In this document: positions 11,611-22,900 of the stretch, in pieces
How the letters are laid out: every line of letters begins with the position of its first letter
Numbering within the stretch: position 1 is the stretch's first letter
From: Paraescarpia echinospica
Lineage: Eukaryota > Annelida > Polychaeta > Sabellida > Siboglinidae
Assembly: GCA_020002185.1 (NCBI GenBank)
Contig: CM034531.1
Location: forward strand, 46,306,029-46,370,028
Length of the DNA: 64,000 bases
Direction of reading: 5' to 3'
Translations under genes and position numbers: made by a program
The notes under the pieces: generated by a model
What the model saw: the letters and a program-made list of their open reading frames with translations, nothing else
What the model was told of the DNA's origin: nothing
The model's database searches: none

Positions 11611-12912
11611 GGGAATAAAAACATCTATTGTTTGAATTCATGTTATATTACATCCTGTTATCTATTTCCACGTCAACCAAGCCAACAAAATTCAGTGAAT
11701 TAGAAATTCCACATTTTATGCTGCCCAGCCGGACATTTTCGAATATGCACATATTTTTGGTGCGCTTTTCGGGATGCCGAGATGTGACGTCACACATGAC
11801 CCATGCTCGCATCAAGCCAGCCCTTTCCATGCATTCAGAGCATGTTTACAAAGATAGCTTTTGCTTCGAAGCGAGCGTCAAAATGAGTTATTGTGCGATA
11901 TTCCGATGTAATACAAACACTATTCATCATAGAGGAACAAGCAGTTATCTTATGGTTCCGCAAGAATCCAGTTTTATTCAAAACAATGAATGCGAATGGA
12001 CCTACAAGTCGTCTAAGTTTCGCCGAGCTTGGGCTTGTTTTCAGAATAATTATATCGTGCAACCAACGGGAGATAATCTACACCAATAAATAAACATAGC
12101 AAACATATATTGTATCCAGCTACAGAAAATAACGTGTATAATCTCGTAATATCAATAGAATATCGATATATGAAGGAGGAGTTGTACAATTTATTATAAC
12201 AACTTAAATCAGTCAGTGAATTTCTGTTGGTGTCGCTAGCTCAGTTGGTAGACGCGTTGGATTCTTGTCATTTATTTTACAATCGGGCGACGACTGTTCA
12301 ATCCTGACACCAAACCATTGATTTTCTTTACTTTTTTTTTACAAATGAAAGTGATTTTATGAGATTATACACGTTACATTCTGTAGCTGGATACAATATA
12401 TGTTTGCTATGTATGTTTATTGGTGTAGATTATCTCCCGTTGGTTGCATTCGATATAATTATTCTGAAAACGAGCCCAAGCTCGGCGAAAACTAGTAGGC
12501 TCATTCGCATTCATTGTTTAAACAAAATTGGATTCATGTGGAACCGTAAGATAACTGCTTGTTCCTTTATGATGATTAGTGTTTTTGTAGTACATCGGAA
12601 TATTGCACAATAACTCATTCTGATGCTCGTTTCGACCCAAAAGCAATCCTTGTAAACATGCTCTGAATGCATGGAAAGGGTCGGCCTGGTGCGAGTGTGG
12701 GTCATAGATGACGTCACGATACCACGTGATCGCCTTGCTGATTAAATTTTAATTTTCCGCGGGAATCGCTACACAGACGGGTTTAAAATCGAATTTATGC
12801 TACAAATGTATTTTTCTGTATTTATTTAATGTTCTCAAATGTTACATACAATGTTAAACTTTGTGTACACGTGGAAAACGGATTTTAGCTAATGCCTTGA
12901 TTTTATTTCCTT
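11611..12912. mobile_element. palindromic (foldback-like) element I with tRNA-like centre
   Basis: Left and right parts are extended inverted repeats of one another: about 11760-12180 against 12716-12355, including matching words CAACCAACGGGAGATAATCT / AGATTATCTCCCGTTGGTTG. The outermost ends differ but both begin GGGAATAAAA- or GGAAATAAAA-like, with TTGA (left) and TTAA (right) just outside. A tRNA-like module sits in the middle. A second, larger copy in opposite orientation lies at 30788-32693. No transposase is encoded, so it is non-autonomous. Confidence 0.75.
12228..12316 (+). other. tRNA-like module in palindromic element I
   Basis: GTCGCTAGCTCAGTTGGTAG is a good A-box region and CTGTTCAATCC a near-consensus B box, 60 bases apart. 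When the T arm is placed by its loop, the acceptor arm does not pair correctly, so I do not call a functional tRNA. Two sister copies lie in element II. Confidence 0.6.
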
Positions 12913-13039
12913 TAATATCAAGCTACATTTGTAGACCTTCCATTCTAAATACCACCGTTTTATAATCATAATGACGGTGTTCCATTAAGCGTATCTTAAG
13001 AGAAAAAGAAGACGGCCAGGAAATGCGCGCGTGTGTGTG

Positions 13040-13990
13040 TGTTTGTGTTTCGTTTGTTCATCCAACATTAGTACCATATATGACTTAATTTAAGACAGGT
13101 TTGGCAGAAGCTGTGAAGATCATCAACGTCATCAAATCAAGGCCTCTGACGTCTCCCCCTTTCTCCTGAGGATACGGAGCAGACCACCATGCTCTTTCTT
13201 CACACAGAGGTCCGCTGGCGTTCACGAAGCAAGGTCCTGTCAAGAATGTTTGAGCTGAGAGATGAGCTTCAAGAGTTACTCATGTTGCATAGGGAAATGC
13301 AGCATGTCCATTTGTTGCAAGACAATTACTGGGTGGCAATACTTGCATACACGGCTGACATATTTAAGAATATCAACGAACTGAATCGAAGAATGCAAGA
13401 TCGGGATGAGAACGTCATTGAATGTACGGACAAGCTAAATGGGTTCAAATCAAAACTTCAACTATAGCAAGAAGAACTACGACGTGGCTCACTGGACATG
13501 TTTAAACGGACGAATAACACAGATCCTGAACAGAAACTGCTGAATGTAGCAGAACTTCGCGACAAGTTTCAGCATTATTTCCAGTTAACCAGCATGAACA
13601 GTATGACTGGGTTCGTGATCCTTTCGCACCATCTCCAGAGATGGGAAGCTTCCACCGAAGGTTCGAGAGGAACTGATAGACCCAAGGAGCGATCGCACCC
13701 TCAAACGTAAGATCTCTGATGTGATTCTGGACACATTTTGGGTGCAGGTGAAAAATAGTATCCAACCATCGCTGATGTACTGTTTCCATTTTCAACAATA
13801 TACCTGTGTACTGTTTCCATTTTCAACAATATACCTGTGTGAGGTCAGCTTCTCGACATTAACGCTTATCAAGGTCAAAAAGAGGTCATGTGTAAAGAGC
13901 CTGGATCAGGAACTTCGCGTGTCTTTCCAGCACAGAACCGAACATTAAGCGTCTTTGTTCCACAAGACAAGCACAAGTTTCTCACTAGAG
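13040..13990 (+). pseudogene. hAT-type transposase relic (ZBED5/FAM200-like)
   Basis: The frame 13189-13467 reads LFLHTEVRWRSRSKVLSRMF, then LAYTADIFKNINELNRRMQ and CTDKLNGFKSKL. After one in-frame stop it continues with GSLDMFKRTN. Further blocks in shifted frames include DTFWVQVKN and VSFSTLTLIKVKKRSC (hAT dimerisation region). This matches the C-terminal half of ZBED5/FAM200/SCAND3-like domesticated hAT proteins and their parent transposons. A 32-base segment near 13778-13841 is tandemly duplicated. Multiple frameshifts make it dead. Confidence 0.8.
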
Positions 13991-15449
13991 CTAAACAGAC
14001 GTTCCGGCCTATACGTTATTTACCTAACATGTGATCTGTTACGTGTATTTAAAATACGTGTTTAGAAACATATTACGTTTATAATATGCTTGAAATATTG
14101 AATGGCAATTCAGATTTATTTTTAAAATAATACTACAATTCGTATTAGGTTATATTTCGTATGGCACTTGGAATTAATGATTTCATGCGCAATACGTTTG
14201 TTAAAAAGGGCTTATCCGTGCGGAAAACGATTCTTTACCATTCCATATGATGATTAGTGGACGGTGACAACACAGTACACTATGACATCGTAAAATGTGA
14301 CTCGGTGTGCCGCGAGGATCGAGCTAACTATAAAGTATGCCGCGAACTTAAAACGGTTGTGCAGCACTATGGTAAGCCATTGCTATTACCTCCAACCGTA
14401 AAGTTCATCTTACTTTCGATGTGTTAAAAACTGTCATGTGGTATTTAGGCCTATAAGTGGGAATCTTCTAGAAACGAGCCTTTCTGTAGTAGGCATACTA
14501 CCGATTATTTATAATTATGAAACACACATAACTGTAAATAATGCATGCGTCAAAGTAAAATAAAGGTAAGTTCTTATATAGCGCAGTATCCAGTCCTGAG
14601 GACTGCTCAAAGCGCTTTTACACTTTACTCCCTGGTAGACCTGTTCAATTGAACACCATCTCTGGAAGTACAAGGCGTGTAACACACGGTTTGTTTAAGG
14701 TATACGACAGACGTGTCTACACTCCTGTCAAGTGTGTTTCAATATGCAGCCACAGGCCTAAACTTACGGCAATACGTAAGCTTTACGATACTATTTACCT
14801 TTTATCTATGCCAGCTTGTGTAGATCTAAACAAGGAAAACCACGAACTCACTGGCGCAAAATAATAACATCAGTTATGTTCATTTTATCAAAGTGAATTA
14901 TAGGAAAGTTCAGTTGGATGTATACACTGCTTTCAGGTTACGTTGTTAGGATCCATGTTTTAAATCAGGCTCTAACGTTCCAATATTTGCTTTTGATATG
15001 CTATGAAGAAAGTATTATTCTAAATAATTAGTAAAATGGTCAAAATACGTAAGTGTTGCACTTTGTAACGTTTCAATTATTTGACCAGTTGCAATTAATG
15101 ACATACTGTACAAATTATGCTAATATGTTTGTTGTTGAAATAAACTCATTTATTAAAATGCAATAAGACGACAACGGATACATTATTTAGGCTTCACACA
15201 CCCAGCGGTTCGGTCTGGCCGAGAGAAATCCATTTGAAAATAATTCATCCCTGAGCAACACCTCGTCTAGTCTAGACGTGTTGCAGTCTTGATAACGCTA
15301 ATATAATTGGAGAGAATATCGTGGCGACCATGACGGATAAATCACTCGTTCCGTCCTCGTTCAAGCGCAGTGAACAAGCTATCGCACTTCACTCAATGTC
15401 ATCAGTGCGAGTTGGTAAACTGGCTCAAGTGGAACCATAGCCCCTCTTC

Positions 15450-15452
<3 letters not shown>
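13991..15452. other. no gene; one retroposon-tail-like segment
   Basis: No supported coding region. At about 14570-14630 a TATAGCGCAGTATCCAGTCC ... CTCAAAGCGCTTTTACA segment resembles the short imperfect inverted repeats found at the 3' ends of CR1-like LINEs; a similar GCGCC...GGCGC tail occurs at 46868-46902. Confidence 0.4.
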
Positions 15453-15526
<74 letters not shown>

Positions 15527-15580
15527 TGTGAATATATATACGGTGTGTATATGTGTGTGAGCGCGCGCGCGCGCGTCAGT
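15453..15580. repeat. (GA)n plus alternating GT/GC tract
   Basis: GA repeat with one AAAG interruption (15453-15525). It is followed by TATATATACGGTGTGTATATGTGTGTGAGCG and a CG-alternating run (GCGCGCGCGCGC, about 15562-15574), a sequence type prone to Z-DNA. Confidence 0.9.
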
Positions 15581-16240
15581 AATCATATTCTGGTCATGAC
15601 AGACTTGCCTGTAGCACCACGTAATATCTTGTTCTACGAAACCCGATGCAACTGTTCACAGATTGTAGTACCACAATGCGCACATATTGCAAGTACAAAG
15701 TTCAATATTCCTTTTCATGAGATCTATCGTAATAAACCATGGGTGGTTAGGGACAATTGGCTTGCTTAGAATACATTCTTGGTCACAAATGTAACAGAAC
15801 GTGATGAAATCCTGCTGCAAAATGTTGGTATGGTAGGTTGGGTACATTTTGTATAATTTTGCCATTCCCAGAAATAGATTCTGCCGCATTCAGTTCGAAT
15901 CGGAAAACATGCTTACCATAAACATTCCGATTGTCATTTTCTCTATTAGCAGCGTGTGCCGCTATGGGCCGACCCATTAATATACGCTGCACTTATTTAT
16001 GTTGCAAAAACAAGTGGAAAAAACAATGATAAGTTCAATCTACTCTTTCTATAAATCCAACATTTGTATTGCCATTTCCAATAATCTTAGCTAACAGGTC
16101 ATCGTGACCATTAATTCGTTATATTATGTTCACTCTTTTCATAAGTCGCCCACCAGTAGGCGATTATTACGACTTATCTACAAAGTTCAACTGCGTGGTC
16201 TTGTCACACAAAAAAAAAATCGCCAAGAACCGTCATAAAC

Positions 16241-16242
<2 letters not shown>
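15581..16242. other. no recognisable gene
   Basis: Unassigned sequence downstream (3') of the thiolase gene; no supported coding region. Confidence 0.35.

Positions 16243-16339
<97 letters not shown>
16243..16339. repeat. (GT)n microsatellite
   Basis: GT dinucleotide tract with one GTAT interruption. Confidence 0.95.
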
Positions 16340-16851
16340 ATAAGTATTGGTGAAACAATTACTTTATTTAAGCGTTACTAATATACACACACCATGACTA
16401 CGATTACACCATGCGATACGAAAAATTGTGCGTTTATAAATCTATAATTGTTAACCACTGAATACGGTCTATAGTTCGTTCTGTTTATGATACATATTAT
16501 TGTTTTATTTCACATATACATAATGTTTATTTTACACATCCATAATAATCAAACATTCAATGAACAGAACATTAAATAAAATATTAATATAATTAAAGAG
16601 CATCAGAAATTAAAAAACAATGTGTGTATGTGTGTATGCGCGCGCGTGTAAGCATATATGCGAATAAGCATAATTAGCATATGTATGCATACAAGATTGC
16701 ACAATTTACTTGTTCTAAAGTAACGTATAGGTAAATATTATGCATACCAGAAAATACTTTTGACTAAAATCAAATATAAACAGCAGCGTCACTGTTCAAC
16801 ACCAGGTCACCGGCAGGGGATCAATTACAATTTATTGTAGTTAGCAGCCAT
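16340..16851 (-). other. thiolase 3' flank / probable 3' UTR
   Basis: Sequence immediately downstream of the thiolase stop on the minus strand. An AATAAA word (plus-strand TTTATT, 16831-16836) lies 15 bases after the stop and could serve as a poly(A) signal, although that would give a very short 3' UTR. Further AT-rich sequence follows. Confidence 0.4.
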
Positions 16852-16960
16852 TCATAATCGCGACATTGGTCTGTCGTCTGCGCCGCTTCGGCCCGGATAT
16901 TCAAAGACAGCAGCTGCACCCATACCTGTGCCAATGCACATCGACACCACGCCGTAGGCC
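16852..16960 (-). CDS. ACAA1: ACAA1 exon 12 (C-terminus, PTS1)
   Basis: Encodes [20 protein letters not shown] and YPG, then a short tail [12 protein letters not shown] before the TGA stop at 16852-16854. Cys405 is the third catalytic residue. The tail extends past the usual family end and supplies the SRL peroxisomal signal. Confidence 0.93.
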
Positions 16961-19900
16961 CTGAAACAACGCAGTCTATGGAACACTCCTCGAGAAAACA
17001 ACTACAAACCGTATAGCGGCCGTCGCGCGTAGCTAAAGGAAATATGCCGTTTTCACAAATTTCTAAAGAAATATCTGTGACGGAGATCCACATTCAATTT
17101 CTCTAACACTTATTTAATTACATTTTTGTGTATAGACAATTTGTTTAAATCATGTGGTTTTAGTGAAAAAAAACTTACAAACATCTATGATGAAACTGGG
17201 CATGGCCCAGACATTTTCGTGACGTCCAATGTGCCTGCGATTATTAGCAATGAACGAGGTATTAACTGTTTGTGACCCATTCTGCGTCTCATAAACATGG
17301 CTTGGCGTTGAAATCTCGTAGATCTAGTAGCACGGTACGTGGCTGTGTATAATGGGTGACGTCGACGTCTGGTAATCCTCCAGTCATTGCGTCCGTATTA
17401 CTATGGCTTTATGTGCCATTCTTACCTCATTTATCTACCTTTAGCTGTTCCTTCAATCACATCACATCACATCATTTGTGACACACATGAGGCAGATGCT
17501 ATCATTAGCTATTACGTCGTAATGATGACAAATGACTTTGTTTGTGACGGGATAAAAATGGCATATTAAAGCAATAATAATCTAATCTAGTAACTTACCT
17601 TTTGGCTCGACGTTTCAACTCATGTAGCAGTGTCGCCACCTGGCGGGCACCGGTACAACCAACGGGATGACCAAGAGCAATGGCACCACCTTTAGGATTC
17701 AACTTCTCATACGGAATGCCCAGCTTCTCCACGCAATACGTCGCCTGACTGGCAAATGCCTCATTGAGCTCGAAAATATCAATGTCAGATATCCCCAGGC
17801 CTACAACAAATTTGACGTCATAACAAAAATGTCACCCAAAATGCATTATTAAAATAATACCTGATGCACTCAATTGAAACATCAAATCTCGTATTCAATG
17901 ACGGTGACAGAAAGACACATAGTACGGTCGTTCTATGTCCAAATAAAGGGCTACCGGGAAAAAAATGTTGCCTAAGCATATATAGTATAAACCAAAGCGC
18001 ATTGTTGTGCTCTTTAACATGGTGAAAACTCCTCTTCAATCCTCCTTCGGGAAAAAGTTATAGTCGTTTCACTGAAGGACCCCTTTTCAGTCAAATTCCA
18101 ATTGACTTCCCATGTCGGAACCACATATACGATATAAGCATACATGATATGTGCCTAGATGCACTGTCAAAGTTCATTAATCTTGTCATGTCAAAGTTCT
18201 CTAAGCCTGTTTAGCGGATATATTATATCAAATGTATTGTTCTGAACTTACGTGTGTTTTAGCGTGCCAATTTTTTTCATACCTTCATTTCCTTTAATTG
18301 ACAGTCTAAGATTCCCACTGGCATATTAAATAATGTTTCTGATTCACCTTGATATCATACTATTAATTTGTGGATCCTGGGGTCCTACTAGAGACTGTGG
18401 GCCATAACTCTAAAAGGACACTTTTTAGTTGAAGCAGCACTCATGGCCAGACTCATAGAAGCTGTGCTTCCGAGGAAATCTGGTTAGGGCGGCGATGGTG
18501 ATCCTGTCGTGGTGCATCACAGGACAGCAGGGAGGGTATATATGGACTGATTGCCTAGCAGCAACCTCTGAACTCTAATTAGCATATAGAGTAGTGGGCG
18601 CTGCCGTGTCGTTGCCGCTGTTAGTGTAGCGAATCAGTCTAGCCTAGGATTTAGATCAGTGTAGCTGTGTATCCACGTAGCAGCGTATTAAACATATTCT
18701 CTCGACGTGTTGTTTGTATGTTATATAAAACATGGATACAAGCAATACCGTTACATGGTGTCAGGAATTGACCTACCGTTACGTGTTAATTGGATTACGT
18801 TATCTGGATGATCGCTGAATTACCGGCTCAGCAGGATTGCGACAACAGTGCCTGAAAAGATCGGCTAGACTTCGTTAAGTGTGAGGGACACTGTGGTGGC
18901 TACGCCTTCGTCCAGTGTTCTGGCTACGCCACCGTCGCCAACATCGCCTCCACTTAATCGTATTGTGACAACATACAACAGCAGTATTCCACCACCGCCG
19001 CCGTTGAAAATTGACGCACTAACTGCTGCGAATTCTTGGCGTCTATGGAAAAGCGCCTGGATAGAATATGAAGTCGCCACAGATGTGGATGAAAAGACAC
19101 AACGGAAACGCGTGAGTACGTTGTTGTCAGTGATCGGCCAGGATGCGAAAGACATCTGGCAGAATCACCCGTGGACTGATCCTGCGCATCGGTACGAAGT
19201 AGAACCAGTTCTACAAATGTATGATAACTACTGTACGCCAAAGGTGGACATACCGTATGAGAGGCACATCTTTCATTCTCGTAAACAGCAAGCTGGGGAA
19301 GATGTCATGACGTGGTATAACGAGCTGCGGCGAATCGGAACAAACTGCTTTCGATGAGATCACGACGGATGAAATTTACCGTGACCACCTTGTTTTGAGT
19401 GTTATGGATGTGAGAGTCCGAAATGCACTCCTCGAAAAACGCGACGCAACGCTGGAGAAAGCCTTAGACATCATCAGAAATTCGGAAGTGAAAGCTGAAC
19501 GAGCTAAGGCATGGAATTCCAAAGAAATGCAGAGTCTGCCAGGGCCTGAACCACTTCGCCGTAAAGTGTCGCAACCTGAAAGTCAGAAGAGACGTCAAAA
19601 CAGTCGGGACAGAACAATATGGCGTGAGTAGTCTGATAGACGATTCAGCTACTCGACACTCAGTTAACCGTGTGGACGGACGGCAGACGGACGCTGGATA
19701 CATAACGCTTGATATCAGGTCGCACAAGGTGAAGTTCGAGTGCGATACCGGATCCCAATGTAACATCCTGCCGCTGAATGACTATAAGTTAGCTACAGGA
19801 GATACTAACTTGCAGAATCTGACACGAGTCACAGACACACTGACTGTGTATGGAGGGACGAAAGTTAAAGTGATGGGATCACAACACTTCAAGTCCACAG

Positions 19901-22900
19901 AAACGGCCGTAAACACAATCTGCACTTCAAAGTGATGAGCGGTAAACACCGCCAACCGCTTCTCAGCCGCCAGGCATGCGTTGGCATCGGTGCGCTGCAG
20001 TGGATTGATGAGGACGCCATTCGGTCATTAGAGGAATCGCCGGAGACCCCGAGCGTAAACAACGTTGATGCAAAGCAGGCAACGAAGATGCCTAGCTTTG
20101 ACACCGCTGACATACAGCACCAGTATGCAGATGTTTTCAAGGGACTTGGAAAATTACCAGGCCTGCACCACATCAAGATTGACAGAGACGTCAATCCTGT
20201 CGTACATGCCCCTCGACAAATACCAGTGCCTCTGAGGGACAAGCTGAAACATGAGCTGCGTGAGAAGGTCAACGATGACATCATCGCGCCAGTCAGTGAA
20301 CCGACAGATTGGGTTTCCAGCTTGTTGCTCGTGTCGAAGCCAGGAAAACTGCGCATTTGCATGGATCCACGGGATCTGAACCGAGCTATCAAGCGAGAAC
20401 ATTATCAAATGCCAACGATAGAGGAAATTGCCACACGACTAAGCGGTGCGCGTTTTCACTGTCATAGACGTCAAAATGCGTTTTGGCAGGTCGAATTGGA
20501 TGAGGAATCCCGCAGACGCACAACATTCAACACACCGTTTGGACGCTACAGATGGAAACGTATGCCATTTGGCATTTCCAGTGCACAGGAAGTCTGGCAG
20601 AGGAAGATGCATGAGACCATCGAAGGAATACAGGGCATCGAAGTAATCGCAGATGATTTTCTCATCACGGGGAAAGACGACAACTAACATGACGTCAACC
20701 TGCATGCGTTCCTCAAGAGATGTCGTGAGAGAAAACTAGTCCTCAACGCGAAAAAGGTACGCTACAAGCTAAACGAAGTAAGCTTCATGGGATGTCTGCT
20801 GACAGACGAGGGCACGAAACCTGACCCGAAGAAAATCGCGGCCATAATCGAGATGCAAATGCCCACGGACATAGAAGGAGTACGCCGCCTAATTCGTGAA
20901 GGGACTGACGGACCTCACAGCTCCGTTGCGTAAATTGATATGCAAGGAAAGCGAGTTCACGTGGAACGAGTCGCACACCAAAGCAGTGTGTGCGATATAC
21001 GAGAAGCTCAGTAACGCCCCAGTGCTGCGTTACTATGATGTGGATAAAGACGTAGCAATCCAGGCAGACGCGTCGCAAACAGGCCTGGGAGCTGCGCTCG
21101 TGCAGGACGGCCAGCCGATATGTTACGCAAGCAGAGCCATGACGGATACCGAACAAAACTACGCACAGATCGAGAAGGAACTGTTGGCGATAGTGTTCGC
21201 GTGTGAGCGGTTCAACGACTACATATATGGTCGAATGTAGTACACGTGGAGTCTGACCACAAGCCGCTAGAAACTATCTTCAAGAGTGAAATACACATGG
21301 CACCGAGGATACTGGAGTGCATGAGATTGCGACTGCAGATGTATCCACTCGAAGTGAGGTACAAGAAAGGATCGGAAATGTACGTTGCAGATACGTTGGG
21401 CCGAGCGTACAACACGGAGGCTAAACGACACTCGGCGAGATGCGAATGCCGATGTCAATAAAGTTGACGATTCAGACGAGATGATGCACAGCGACATCAT
21501 GCTGCCTGAAGATAAACTGTACTAAAACCGTACGTGCAGTTCAAAGATGAACTGTTAGTTGAAGATGGATTAATCTTCAAGGGAGACAGATTAGTAATCC
21601 CCCATGTGATGCGACCGGGAATGGTGAAATTGATACACCAGGGCCATATTGGAATAGAGGGATGCCTGCGCGTGGCGCGCGAAGTCATCTATTGGCCCGG
21701 CATGAACGCTAAGGTGAAGGACCACATCAGCAAGTGCGACGTTTGCAACGCACACCGACCGGAACAGTGCCGTGAGAAGCTGCAAACACACGAGTTCCTC
21801 CATCTGCCATGGGCCAAGGTCGCAACAGATTTGTTTGAGCTCGACGGACACCAGTATGTCATACTGGTAGACTACTACAGTTCTTCGAAATCAACGGGCT
21901 GAAGAAGACAACGACACAGGCTGTTGTCAACGCTATACGGCCACACTTCGCACGTCACGGAGTTCCTTCAATTCTGGTCAGTGACAATGCTTCACAGTAT
22001 GGGTCACAGGATTTTGCAACATTTGCTCGTGAGTGGGGCTTTGTGCACATAACATCAAGTCCGCACTACCCGCAAAGCAACGGGAAAGCGGAGGACGCTG
22101 TGAAAAAGCTAAAGCTTTGCTCAAGAAGGCCAAACTGGATGGAAGCGACCCACTGAAAGCTATTCTGGAATGGCGCAACACACCGACAGAAGGCTTGCAA
22201 AGCTCGCCCGTGCAACGTTTGGCGTCACGCCGGACTAAGACACTGGTGCCGACGCGAAACGGTCAACTTGCACCAAAAATCCAAGGAAGAAATGTCAGCA
22301 ATTCTATCGAACAACGAAAACAAAAGTACCAACGACATTACGACACCCACTCAAAGCGCTGAAAGAGCTAAATGTTGGACAGAGAGTCCGGATGAAACTG
22401 CCTGGACGCAACACTTGACAAACCTATCGGCGCACAGACGATAGTTGAGGGCAACCGACGAATCGGCGCCCTCGGTGACTGTTGCTCATGACGTAACGCC
22501 AGACGTGGGAGATTCCGTGCCCCGTGCAACGATCTCCAAGCCGACCGGTCAACGACAACCAGCTTTAGAGGACGAAAGTGAGGACGTTTCCAGTGAAGCT
22601 GACTTGGAATGTCACGAGGAGGTTGACATAATTTTGGATGAACTTGACTGCGATTTACACAAGTCCATCAAGACACTGAAGAAGACTGAAGTAGAAGAGT
22701 TACGAGCAGCTTAGAAATCTCGAAATCGGTATTGAGAGTACTGGCGAGTCACCTGCTCTCCTGAAAAGGAAAGACATGGAAGCCATCAAGTGTGAGCAAA
22801 AGAAGTGGTCAAAAACGGCAAAATTGTGGCTGATATATATGGAGTACATCGACACTTTAAAGCTGTTCATTCGTGCAGAGAGGATAGGCAGCTGGAATAT

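Larger units (their letters stand above)
18505..22570 (+). mobile_element. Ty3/gypsy element I, decayed, no 3' LTR
   Basis: Sits in thiolase intron 10 in antisense orientation to the gene. Order: putative 5' LTR, primer-binding site, gag, protease, RT, RNase H, integrase. Numerous frameshifts and stops. The pol C-terminus (22380-22570) runs straight into an unrelated protein-coding relic, and no 3' LTR was found, so the element is 3'-truncated. Confidence 0.85.

Noticed and set aside
12228..12316. Functional tRNA gene
   Set aside because: A and B boxes are good, but the acceptor and T stems do not pair in tRNA geometry, and the module recurs inside a transposon.
19889..20392. 167-codon minus ORF
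   Set aside because: Antisense shadow of gypsy I protease/RT.
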